Assembly (NCBI GenBank): GCA_009360345.1
Contig: SPDP01000001.1
Location: 1,550,001 to 1,614,000, forward strand
Length of the DNA stretch: 64,000 bases
From: Alcaligenaceae bacterium SAGV5
Lineage (GTDB): Bacteria; Pseudomonadota; Gammaproteobacteria; Burkholderiales; Burkholderiaceae_B
Direction: 5' to 3'
The notes beneath the pieces are model-generated. The model worked only from the letters and a program-made list of their open reading frames with translations. It was not told the DNA's origin and searched no databases. A program made the position numbers and the translations under genes. This document shows, one piece after another, positions 41,786 through 52,499 of this stretch (positions are counted from its first letter, which is position 1; each line of letters starts with the position of its first letter).

Positions 41786-42765
41786 TCGATCGCGATCCGC
41801 GCGGATTTGACGACCTCCTGCCACTTCGTCGCCTCATTCCTCATCAGCTCGCGCAGTTGCTCGGGCGTGCCCGACAGCGGCACCATGCCCAGCGAGTTCA
41901 GCTTGGCCTTGCCTTCCGGCGACGCCGTGTACTTGTTGATTTCGGCATTCAGCGACGCGACGATGGACTTCGGCAGGCCGGCGGGCCCCACCATGGCGCT
42001 CCATACCGTGGCTTCCAGCTTGACGCCCTGCTCGTTGGCGGTCGGCACATCGGGCAGGCCCGGGAACCGGGTCTTGGACATCACCGCCAGCGCCCTGAGC
42101 TTGTTGGCCTGGATATTGGGGATCAGCGACGTGACCGGCGCCACGACCGCCGCGACCGAGCCGCTCATCGCATCCACCATCGCCGGCGAATCGCCCTTGT
42201 ACGGCACCGGCTGGAGCTTCGCCCCGGTCTGGATGCTCAGGTACTCGGTGGCGAGATGGCCGATGGTGCCATTGCCCGGATTGGAAACCGTCACCGCATT
42301 GGCGGACGACTTGCTCAAGGCGACGAGCTCGGCCAGCGTGTTCACCTTCACCGCCGGATTGACCGCGATCACGACCGGGATTTCCCCGACCAGCGCGATC
42401 GGCGTCAGGTCCTTCTCCGCGTCGAACGGCATGGGGTGGTAGAGCGACTTGTTGTTGGCCAGCGGGCCAGACGTGCCGATGCCGAGGGTGTAGCCGTCCG
42501 GCGCGGACTTCGCCACCGCATCGACGCCGATGTTGCCGCCGGCGCCCGCGCGGTTCTCGGCCACGAATTGCTGGCCGTAGTGCGTGCTCAAGCTTTGTGC
42601 CACCTGGCGTCCGACCAGGTCGGAACTGCCGCCGGCGGCGAAAGGCATGATCACGCGGACGGGTTTGGTGGGCCAGGCCCCGTCCGCCTGCGCCGCGGCG
42701 CCATGCATGACAAGAAGCAGCGCCGCCAGGGTGGCGCATGCGTGGGGGAATGCGTAGGGCTTCAT
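41782..42765 (-). CDS. Bug-family periplasmic solute receptor, first gene of the acyl-CoA operon
   Basis: 327 residues. The signal peptide MKPYAFPHACATLAALLLVM is cut near AAAQADG. The mature part shows VIMPFAAGGSSDLVGRQVAQ, ENRAGAGGNIGVDAVAKSAP, PYKGDSPAMVDAMSGSVAAV and GLPDVPTANEQGVKLEATVW. It overlaps the aldehyde dehydrogenase start by 4 nt, making receptor and enzyme translationally coupled. It probably binds the carboxylate that enters this pathway. The upstream 289-bp gap to the next gene contains no other feature I can support. Confidence 0.93.
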   Translation of the reverse strand: MKPYAFPHACATLAALLLVMHGAAAQADGAWPTKPVRVIMPFAAGGSSDLVGRQVAQSLSTHYGQQFVAENRAGAGGNIGVDAVAKSAPDGYTLGIGTSGPLANNKSLYHPMPFDAEKDLTPIALVGEIPVVIAVNPAVKVNTLAELVALSKSSANAVTVSNPGNGTIGHLATEYLSIQTGAKLQPVPYKGDSPAMVDAMSGSVAAVVAPVTSLIPNIQANKLRALAVMSKTRFPGLPDVPTANEQGVKLEATVWSAMVGPAGLPKSIVASLNAEINKYTASPEGKAKLNSLGMVPLSGTPEQLRELMRNEATKWQEVVKSARIAIE

Positions 42766-43054
42766 CGTTGTCTCCGTGTGCTGTGTCCAGCGTATGAGAA
42801 GCCCGCGGGAAGCGGGCTCCGCTTTTTTTCGATGAATGCAGGCGATGTCTGCCCGACCTCTGCCGGGCAGGCATTGCTGGAGACCGGGAAAGCCGATGTC
42901 GCAACGCGCGTAGGCATCCACGCCATCTCCGCCAGGGAGGATGCACCCTGGCGTGATTCGCCATCAAGGCGAGTTTTGGAAGTTTTCGAGGAGTGAAAAG
43001 TTGACGGCGCCCCCGAGGGCAGTCCACGAGGCGGCCGGCATCTCGACGAGAACG

Positions 43055-44791
43055 TCAGGATTCCCGGCATCCAGGGTTGAGGACATGCCGTCGCGCCGTG
43101 GCCAGCGCTCGATCGCGGACGGTGGACAGCCGGCTCTGCGCGCTGAGGTGCTCGATATCGGTGGGCAGCTCGATCAGGCTCGGCACGCCGGCGTCCAGCG
43201 CGCGCCGCAGCGCCGGCGCGAAGTCCTCGTGCCGCAGGACGCGCTCGGCGAACAGGCCGAAAGAACGGGCCAGCTCCACGAAATCGGGGTTGCCGATGTC
43301 GGTCGCATAGACCCGCCCGGGAAAGCGCCGCTCCTGGTGGGCGCGGATCGTGCCGTACGAGCCGTTCGCCACGACCACGATGACGATGGCGGCCCCATGG
43401 CGAACGGCCGTCTCCAGTTCCTGGACATTCATCAGGAAGCAGCCATCGCCAGCCAGACAGACCACCTGTCGTCCCGGCTCATGGATCTTGGCCGCGATGG
43501 CCGCGGGCAGGCCGTAGCCCATGGCGCCGTTCAGCGGCGCCAGTTGGCTGCGGAAGTGCTTGTACCGATAGTGCCGATGCAGCCACGTCGTGTAGTTGCC
43601 CGCGCCGTTGGTCACGATCGCGTCCGGCGCGAGTTCCCGGTCCAGCGCCGCCACCACCTGGGCCATGTCGATGGCGCCACCATCCCCCGTGGGCGCGAGG
43701 AAGCGCAGATAGTCGGACCGGGCCGCCCGGGTCCAGTCCTCCCAGGGCGGAGCATCCGGGAACGACGCGTCCCAAGCCGCCAGCGCGGCACGCAGAAAGG
43801 CCTCGGGCGTCGCGGGCACGAGGACGTCGGCCTGGTAGACGTGGCCCAGCTCATTGACGTCGGCATGGACGTGGATCATCCGCTGGCGCGGCCGGGGCAC
43901 GTCGACCAGCCGATACCCCCCGGTCGTGGCTTCCGAGAGCCGCCCTCCCAGCACCAGCAGCAGGTCGCTGTCGCGCACCCGGGCGGCCAGCGCCGGATTG
44001 GTGGCGAGCCCCAGGTCGCCGGCATAGCTGTCGTGCCGGTTGTCCAGATAGTCCTGGCAGCGGAATTCGGCCACCACGGGCAGTCGCCACGCTCGCGCGA
44101 AATCGGCCAGTGCCTCCGAGGCCCGCGCGCTCCACCCGCCGCCGCCGACGATCATCAAGGGCTTGCGGCTTCGCGCCAGCTCTGCACGCACGTCGCCGAT
44201 GGCGGCCGGGGTGGGTTCGAAGCCGAGCCTGGACCACGCGCGCGCCGGCGCGCCAGGATCGGGGACGCGCGCTTCGAGCACGTCTTCCGGCAGCGCCAGC
44301 ACGACCGGCCCGGGACGCCCGCCGGCCGCGACCTGGAAAGCGCGCGCGACGATCTCGGGCAGCCGGGCAGGGTCCTCCACCTGGGCCACCCACTTCGCCA
44401 TGCCCCCGAACATGGCGCGATAGTCGACCTCCTGGAAAGCGCCGCGGCCCATGTGCCCCCTCGCGACCTGCCCGACGAGCAGCACCAGCGGCGTCTCGTC
44501 CTCGTGCGCCGTATGCACGGCGATGCTGGCATGCGCCGCGCCGGGTCCGCGCGTGACCAGACACACGCCCGGCTTGCCGGTGAGCTTGCCGTAGGCCTCC
44601 GCCATGTTGGCGGCCGCCGCTTCGTGGCGGCACACGACCAGGCGCAGCCGCTCGCGCTGATCGAACAGTGCATCCAGGGCATCCAGATAACTTTCCCCCG
44701 GCACGCAGAAGGCAAGATCCACCTGCTGCCCGACCAGGCAGCGCACCAGCAATTCGCCCCCGCTCAGCGATGCGGCCACGGACTCGTCCAT
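43055..44791 (-). CDS. thiamine-diphosphate enzyme, acetolactate synthase-like
   Basis: 578 residues, full acetolactate-synthase length. FCVPGESYLDALDALF opens the pyrimidine domain, the catalytic Glu is in RHEAAAANMAEAYGKLTGKP near residue 60, the central domain has KPLMIVGGGGWSARASEAL, and the diphosphate motif is LAGDGCFLMNVQELETAVRH (GDG...N) near residue 445. It could be a carboligase or decarboxylase; no small regulatory subunit is adjacent, which argues against a biosynthetic IlvB. AGAGGG lies 6 nt before the ATG at 44791, so this start was preferred over 44806. It is divergent from LysR. Confidence 0.9.
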   Translation of the reverse strand: MDESVAASLSGGELLVRCLVGQQVDLAFCVPGESYLDALDALFDQRERLRLVVCRHEAAAANMAEAYGKLTGKPGVCLVTRGPGAAHASIAVHTAHEDETPLVLLVGQVARGHMGRGAFQEVDYRAMFGGMAKWVAQVEDPARLPEIVARAFQVAAGGRPGPVVLALPEDVLEARVPDPGAPARAWSRLGFEPTPAAIGDVRAELARSRKPLMIVGGGGWSARASEALADFARAWRLPVVAEFRCQDYLDNRHDSYAGDLGLATNPALAARVRDSDLLLVLGGRLSEATTGGYRLVDVPRPRQRMIHVHADVNELGHVYQADVLVPATPEAFLRAALAAWDASFPDAPPWEDWTRAARSDYLRFLAPTGDGGAIDMAQVVAALDRELAPDAIVTNGAGNYTTWLHRHYRYKHFRSQLAPLNGAMGYGLPAAIAAKIHEPGRQVVCLAGDGCFLMNVQELETAVRHGAAIVIVVVANGSYGTIRAHQERRFPGRVYATDIGNPDFVELARSFGLFAERVLRHEDFAPALRRALDAGVPSLIELPTDIEHLSAQSRLSTVRDRALATARRHVLNPGCRES

Positions 44792-44905
44792 CGTTTCCCT
44801 CTCCATCTGACTTGGTATCGTGGCGCCACTCTACTGGGCAAGCCCACGACCTGGCATCACAAATTCGTATAATTGATATTCATGATTGAATAGGTCGCGC
44901 CGGCC

Positions 44906-45877
44906 ATGAAATTCGGGGAACTCCAGAGCGCCGATTTCACCTCGCTGCACTTCTTCGTGCTGGCCGCCCAGGCGGGATCGCTCTCGCGCGGCGCCCTGGG
45001 CGCAGGCGTCAGCCAGCCGACGCTCAGCCGCCATGTCCTGAAGCTGGAGCGCGAAATGCACGCCCGCCTGTTCGAGCGGGTGGGCCGGGGCGTGACGCTG
45101 ACGGCGGCGGGACGCCGCCTTTACGACGCCGTGCTGCCGGGTTTCGAGCAGTTGCTGAACGGCCGCCGGCTGGCCATGGCGGAGGTCGACGACACCGGCC
45201 TGCGCCAGGTCACCATGGGCCTTCCCCCTTCAGTCGCCAACATCCTGGGGCCGCGGCTGTTGAGTACCGTGCGGACGACGCTGCCGATGCTGCGCATGCA
45301 CGTCGTCGAGGGTTTCCACCGGGCCCTGGTCGATTCGCTGCACCGGGGGCACCTCGACTTCGCGCTGCTCTATACGATGATTCCCATCGCGGGGCTGCAT
45401 GCCGATCCGCTGCTGGACGAGGAACTGTGCCTGGTCATGGCGCCGGCGCGCGCGCGCAACAAGAAATCCGTCAACTTCTCGCAGTTGGGGGAATTTCCCC
45501 TTTCCCTTCCCAGCCGCCCCCATGGCTTGCGCGAACTGCTGGAAGACCAGGCGGCGGTGCACCGGGTGCGCCTGGACGTGCGCCATGAATTCGATACCTC
45601 GCTGACGCTGACCAAGCAGATGCCGTTGACGGATCTGGCCTGCACCGTGCTGCCGTTCTCCGGCGTGCACGACGAGGTGGAGGGCGGCACGCTCGCGGCG
45701 CTGCCTATCCGCAAGCCCGACCTGTCGCGCCGGCTCGTGATCGCCTATGCGAACAACCGGTCGATGACGACCGGGCTGTGGCAATTCCTGCGGATGCTGC
45801 GAACGCAATGCGAGGCGCTGGTGGCCGACGGCGCCTGGAAGGGCGCGCGCATGGTGGCGCCAGGCCATGACGATTAA
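44906..45877 (+). CDS. LysR-family regulator
   Basis: 323 residues. The helix-turn-helix part reads FFVLAAQAGSLSRGALGAGV and SQPTLSRHVLKLEREMHARL, followed by LFERVGRGVTLTAAGRRLYD. The effector domain has GLPPSVANILGPRLLSTVRT and LHRGHLDFALLYTM, as in CbbR/NAC-like members acting on aromatic or TCA-related operons. It is divergent from the TPP enzyme across 114 bp; an AT-rich stretch at 44866-44885 (CGTATAATTGATATTCATGA) probably holds the LysR box and promoter. It is the likely activator of the TPP gene. Confidence 0.9.
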   Translation: MKFGELQSADFTSLHFFVLAAQAGSLSRGALGAGVSQPTLSRHVLKLEREMHARLFERVGRGVTLTAAGRRLYDAVLPGFEQLLNGRRLAMAEVDDTGLRQVTMGLPPSVANILGPRLLSTVRTTLPMLRMHVVEGFHRALVDSLHRGHLDFALLYTMIPIAGLHADPLLDEELCLVMAPARARNKKSVNFSQLGEFPLSLPSRPHGLRELLEDQAAVHRVRLDVRHEFDTSLTLTKQMPLTDLACTVLPFSGVHDEVEGGTLAALPIRKPDLSRRLVIAYANNRSMTTGLWQFLRMLRTQCEALVADGAWKGARMVAPGHDD

Positions 45878-45942
45878 TCAGGGAATACCCTTGATTTTGC
45901 GTCGGATGGAATGAAACCCCACCCGGCGCGCTCTTGTACACC

Positions 45943-46488
45943 ATGATCTCTTCCGCCGAGTCGCGCTACAACCAATGGGTGCGCGAACACTACCGCTTCC
46001 TGCTGCGCAGCGCCTGGGCCCTGACCGGCTCCCGCGCGATCGCCGAGGACGTGGTGCAGGACTGCTTCACCAGCGCCTGGCGCTTTCGCGACCAGTTGCG
46101 CGATCCCGCCATGGCGCGCGCCTGGCTGTTCCAGATCATGCGGCGCCATGCGTTCCGCAATATCGATCCGGCCCACATGGCGGCCCAGGGGGACGGCCGG
46201 GTCGAAGACGAAGCCGATCCCCGCGCGCATACGCTGGACGAACAGCTGGACGTGGTCAAGGCCCTGTCCCGCATCGCCCCCATCCACCGCGAGGTGCTGG
46301 TGCTGTACTACTTCGACGACATGCCCACCGCCCTGATGGCGGAAGCCCTGGACATCGCGCCCGGCACGGTGCTGTCGCGCCTGGCGCGCGCCCGCGATGC
46401 CCTGAAGGCCGCCCTGCAGGCCCCCCCGCGCCCTTGTGCTCCGGAAACGGCGGCCAGTGTCATCCCGCTGCGAAAACAGACCCCATGA
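45943..46488 (+). CDS. ECF-type RNA polymerase sigma factor
   Basis: 181 residues. Region 2 spans about residues 5-75 (YNQWVREHYRFLLRSAWALT, AIAEDVVQDCFTSAWRFRDQ, ARAWLFQIMRRHAFR) and region 4 about 105-160 (LSRIAPIHREVLVLYYFDDM, MAEALDIAPGTVLSRLARAR). The ATG at 45943 was chosen; an in-frame TTG lies three codons upstream. The stop overlaps the next start by four bases (ATGA), coupling it to a membrane protein that is probably its anti-sigma partner. The regulon is unknown. Confidence 0.92.
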   Translation: MISSAESRYNQWVREHYRFLLRSAWALTGSRAIAEDVVQDCFTSAWRFRDQLRDPAMARAWLFQIMRRHAFRNIDPAHMAAQGDGRVEDEADPRAHTLDEQLDVVKALSRIAPIHREVLVLYYFDDMPTALMAEALDIAPGTVLSRLARARDALKAALQAPPRPCAPETAASVIPLRKQTP

Positions 46489-47075
46489 ATTGCGACGACA
46501 GCCTCCAAGATACGGAATTCGACCTGCGCGCCCGCGCCGAACTGGCCCTGGCGTTCGAACCAGGCGATCCGCCGCCGCACCTGCTGCGCCATACCCCCTG
46601 GCACGCCCGGCGCGGCCTGCGCGGCATGCTGGCCGCCTTGCTGATCGGCGGCTCGGCGGTGGGTGCCGTCCTCACCATGCGCCCGCCCGAACTGGTGCGC
46701 TCGGCCATCGAGCACGAATACTACGAGCGCACGCTGCGCGGCAGCTTCCTGCCCGCGACGGAAATGGCGCGCCACCTGGACTTGCCGGCGCAACAGGCGC
46801 TGCCCGGCTTCATCCAGTTGATGCGCCCCTGCGATATCGGCCGCGAGCGCGCCTACCACCTGACCACGTTCTTCGAGAAAGGCGGCATCGTCACCGTGCT
46901 GTCTTTCGAGCAGTTCCAGCAGATTCCCGACGGCGAAGGATGGTGGGCCAATACCTACTGGAAAGTCGTGCGTTCGCACGAAGGCCGTCCGCTGATCCTG
47001 ATCGCCCAGAAAAAACAGGCCCTGTCCGTGGCCTCGCGCGCGCTGGGGCAGCCTGAAGCCGCCCCCGCCTCCTGA
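46485..47075 (+). CDS. one-pass membrane protein, probable anti-sigma factor
   Basis: 196 residues. A 48-residue N-terminal part (DLRARAELALAFEPGDPPPH) precedes a single membrane span (MLAALLIGGSAVGAVLTM, about residues 53-70), and a periplasmic domain of about 125 residues follows (EHEYYERTLRGSFLPATEMA through WWANTYWKVVRSHEGRPLIL). No HxxxCxxC zinc-binding motif is seen, so this is not a ZAS-type anti-sigma factor; similar proteins occur beside sigma genes as DUF3379-like members. The role is assigned from coupling with the sigma gene through ATGA and from topology. Confidence 0.65.
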   Translation: MNCDDSLQDTEFDLRARAELALAFEPGDPPPHLLRHTPWHARRGLRGMLAALLIGGSAVGAVLTMRPPELVRSAIEHEYYERTLRGSFLPATEMARHLDLPAQQALPGFIQLMRPCDIGRERAYHLTTFFEKGGIVTVLSFEQFQQIPDGEGWWANTYWKVVRSHEGRPLILIAQKKQALSVASRALGQPEAAPAS

Positions 47076-47190
47076 CTTCCCGTTCTCGTCCACAACAACA
47101 AGGAGAGACCATGCACGACACCTCCCCCACCTCCCTGCCCCCTCAACTCCATGCGGATGACAGGCCCTACCCCGCAAGCCACGGTGCAGG

Positions 47191-47315
47191 CCTGCTTCCG
47201 GCCCCCGGCCGGCCTGTGCGCCCGCCCCGCCAACCGCTCAAACGCCGGGTAGTCCCGGCAAAGCCGGGACCGGCTTCGCTGCGCCCGCACAGGCCGGCCG
47301 GGGGCCGGAAGCAGG
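47191..47315. repeat. 30-bp perfect inverted repeat flanking a 65-nt loop
   Basis: Positions 47191-47220 and 47286-47315 are perfect reverse complements over 30 bases (outer CCTGCTTCCGG, inner GGCCTGTGCG). The 65-nt loop contains its own hairpin, GTCCCGGC-AAA-GCCGGGAC, at 47252-47270. It lies in the 411-bp gap between the anti-sigma-like gene and acnA. No transposase or target duplication is seen. It could be a strong structured terminator, a small mobile palindromic element, or a structured RNA. Confidence 0.8.
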
Positions 47316-47374
47316 TCGTCTCAAGAACCAATCCTCCACCCGGCAGTCCAACCATCACTTGCATTTTTATATCT

Positions 47375-47394
47375 TATATCTTATATAAGATATA
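47375..47394. promoter_or_regulatory. 20-bp perfect palindrome upstream of acnA
   Basis: The 20 bases at 47375-47394 are self-complementary around TTATATAA and preceded by a partial repeat of ATATCTT. The site lies 93 bp before the acnA ATG, in the AT-rich part of the gap. It has the size and symmetry of a GntR/FadR-type operator; regulation of aconitase by such a protein is inferred from position. Confidence 0.6.
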
Positions 47395-47486
47395 GGATCT
47401 ACCCTTATAGAAAATCATCCGCCCCCCTACATCGCAACGACGCAACATAAGTGGTAGATTTAACCGGTTTTCCTTCGGAGCCCATC

Positions 47487-50189
<2,703 letters not shown>

Positions 50190-50193
50190 AGCC

Positions 50194-50215
50194 GGCGGCC
50201 CCCCTCGGGGCCGCC
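50194..50215 (+). terminator. hairpin after acnA
   Basis: GGCGGCCCC and GGGGCCGCC form a 9-bp stem with a 4-nt loop starting 5 nt after the acnA stop codon. No T-run follows, so it may work as a Rho-associated or attenuating structure rather than a classical intrinsic terminator. Confidence 0.5.
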
Positions 50216-50351
50216 CCCGAGGCCTGCGCTTGCGGTGCCCCGCGGCACCCGGCGCGGGCCTCGCCGCGTCTGCGCAAGCCACGTCCGGCCACGCTCCGCC
50301 GCGAAACGTTTCGGGCCGCACGGTTGCCAGCCCCCTCCCAACGAGACATCC

Positions 50352-51548
50352 ATGCCACGCCAAATCCTCGAAGGCATCCGCATCCTGGAACTGGGCCAGT
50401 TGATCGCCGGTCCGTTCGCCGCCAAGACACTGGCCGACTTCGGCGCCGAAATCATCAAGATCGAACCGCCCGGCCAGGGCGACCCGCTGCGCAAGTGGCG
50501 CATGCTGCACGAAGGCACCTCGGTCTGGTGGGAAGCCCAGTCGCGCGGCAAGCAGTCCGTGTGCGTGGACCTGCGCCAGCCTGAAGGACAGGAGCTGGTG
50601 CGCAGGCTGGCCACGCAGGCCGACGTGCTGATCGAGAATTTTCGCCCCGGCGCCATGGAAAAATGGGGCCTGTCGTGGGACGCCCTGCACGCGCTCAATC
50701 CCCGCCTGATCATGCTGCGCGTGTCGGGCTACGGCCAGACCGGCACCAAACGCGACGAACCGGGTTTTGCCGCGATCGGCGAGGCCATGGCCGGCTTGCG
50801 CTACCTGACCGGCGAACCGGGACGCCCGCCCGTGCGCGCGGGTTTGTCGCTGGGCGACACGATCGCCGGCCTGCATGGCGCGATGGGCGTGCTGCTGGCG
50901 CTGTACGACCGCGACGCGCGCGGCGGCCAGGGGCAGATGATCGATACCGCGCTGTACGAAAGCATATTCAACCTGAGCGAAAGCCTGCTGCCCGAGTATT
51001 CGGTGTTCGGCGCCGTGCGCCAGCCTGCCGGCGGCGCCCTGCCCGGCATCGCGCCCTCGAACGCCTATCCCTGCGCCGATGGCGAATACGTGCTGATCGC
51101 CGGCAACGGCGACGGCATCTTCGTGCGCCTGATGCGGCGCATGGGACGCGACGACCTGGCCCAGGACCCCGGCCTTGCCCGCAACGACGGCCGCGCGCAG
51201 CGCGCGACGGAACTGGACGAGGCCATCGGCGCCTGGACCCGCACGCTGGACAGCGGCGCGGTGCTGGCGGCGCTGCGCGAGGCCGACGTCCCCGCCGGCC
51301 GCATCTACAATGCCCGCGACATCGCCCAGGACCCGCACTACCGCGCCCGGGACATGATCCAGGAGGTCACGTCCGCCAACGGCCTGAAAGTCGAGATGCC
51401 CGGCATCGTGCCCAAGCTGTCCGCGCATCCGGGCGCCATCCGCCACCGCGCGCCGACCCTGGGCGAACACACCGATGCCGTGCTGCGCGGCGCGGGCCTG
51501 GACGACGAGGCGTTGCGGACACTGCGCGGCAAGGGAGTGATCGCATGA
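50352..51548 (+). CDS. CaiB/BaiF family (type III) CoA-transferase
   Basis: 398 residues. ILEGIRILELGQLIAGPFAA and LADFGAEIIKIEPPGQGDPL open the protein. The SVCVDLRQPEGQELVRRLA and FRPGAMEKWGLSWDAL stretches, and the region around LSLGDTIAGLHGAMGVLLAL (where the catalytic Asp is expected near residue 170), are typical. It moves CoA between carboxylic acids. The ATG at 50352 was chosen because homology begins there. Its stop overlaps the HMG-CoA-lyase-like start by four bases, suggesting a two-gene pathway that makes and then cleaves a branched acyl-CoA (as in leucine, citramalate or itaconate breakdown). Confidence 0.93.
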   Translation: MPRQILEGIRILELGQLIAGPFAAKTLADFGAEIIKIEPPGQGDPLRKWRMLHEGTSVWWEAQSRGKQSVCVDLRQPEGQELVRRLATQADVLIENFRPGAMEKWGLSWDALHALNPRLIMLRVSGYGQTGTKRDEPGFAAIGEAMAGLRYLTGEPGRPPVRAGLSLGDTIAGLHGAMGVLLALYDRDARGGQGQMIDTALYESIFNLSESLLPEYSVFGAVRQPAGGALPGIAPSNAYPCADGEYVLIAGNGDGIFVRLMRRMGRDDLAQDPGLARNDGRAQRATELDEAIGAWTRTLDSGAVLAALREADVPAGRIYNARDIAQDPHYRARDMIQEVTSANGLKVEMPGIVPKLSAHPGAIRHRAPTLGEHTDAVLRGAGLDDEALRTLRGKGVIA

Positions 51549-52456
51549 TCGAGATCAACGAGGTCGGGCCGCGCGACGGGCTGCAGATCGAGCCAGCCTT
51601 CGTCCCCACCGACGACAAGGTCGCGCTGGTCGATGCGCTGTCCGACTGCGGCTTCGCCCGCATCGAGGTCACCAGCTTCACCTCGGCCCGGGCCATTCCC
51701 GCGCTGGCCGACGCCGAGGCCGTCATGCGGCGCATCCGCCGCCGGCCCGGCGTGATCTACACCTGCCTGGTGCCCAACCTGCGCGGCATGGAACGCGCGC
51801 TGGACAGCGGCGCCGACGCGCTCAACCTGGTGATGTCGGTCAGCGAGACCCACAACCAGGCCAACCTGCGGATGACGCGCGAGCAATCCACGGCCCAGCT
51901 GCTGGCCATGCTCGAGCGCGCCGGGCAGGCCGGCGTGCCCTGCAACGTATCGTTGTCCACCACGTTCGGCTGCCCGTTCGAGGGCGACATCGCGCCATCC
52001 GAGGCAGGTCGGCTGGCGCGGCTTTTCGCTGGCGCCGGCGCCGCCGGGATCACGCTTTGCGACACCACGGGCATGGCCTACCCCACGCAGGTGGCGGATC
52101 TGGCGGCATCGCTGGCCACCGCCCTGCCCGCCTCGGCCCCCTTGACCCTGCATCTGCACAACACCCGCGGCATGGCGCTGGCCAACGCGCTGGCGGCCTG
52201 GCAGGCCGGCATGCGCCGTTTCGACGCCGCCGTGGGCGGCCTGGGAGGCTGCCCCTACGCGCCGGGCGCCAGCGGCAACGCCAGCACCGAGGAACTCGTC
52301 CACATGTTCGCCTGCATGGGCGTGGACACCGGCGTCTCGCTCGCCCCGCTGATGGAGATCGTGGCCACGCTGCCCGGGCTGGTGAAACGCGAAGTGCCCA
52401 GCCAATTGCTGGCCGCGGGACCGCGCCTGCGCACTCATCCCGCGCCGGGGAGATAA
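51545..52456 (+). CDS. hydroxymethylglutaryl-CoA lyase family protein
   Basis: 303 residues of the DRE-TIM type. INEVGPRDGLQIEPAFVPTD starts the protein (catalytic Arg and Asp), EVTSFTSARAIPALADA and LHLHNTRGMALANALAAWQA (metal-binding His pair) follow, and the loop GGLGGCPYAPGASGNASTEE carries the catalytic Cys. It cleaves a 3-hydroxy-3-methyl acyl-CoA to acetyl-CoA and a keto acid, or a close analogue. ATGA overlap with the CoA-transferase shows translational coupling; that pairing suggests a substrate other than, or in addition to, HMG-CoA. Confidence 0.94.
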   Translation: MIEINEVGPRDGLQIEPAFVPTDDKVALVDALSDCGFARIEVTSFTSARAIPALADAEAVMRRIRRRPGVIYTCLVPNLRGMERALDSGADALNLVMSVSETHNQANLRMTREQSTAQLLAMLERAGQAGVPCNVSLSTTFGCPFEGDIAPSEAGRLARLFAGAGAAGITLCDTTGMAYPTQVADLAASLATALPASAPLTLHLHNTRGMALANALAAWQAGMRRFDAAVGGLGGCPYAPGASGNASTEELVHMFACMGVDTGVSLAPLMEIVATLPGLVKREVPSQLLAAGPRLRTHPAPGR

Positions 52457-52499
52457 ACTAGCGGATTCACACCATCCTTTCGTCAGCCGCGACCCCTCT

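Noticed and set aside
47191..47315. Insertion sequence ends
   Set aside because: The 30-bp arms enclose only 65 nt with no transposase, and no target-site duplication could be seen.
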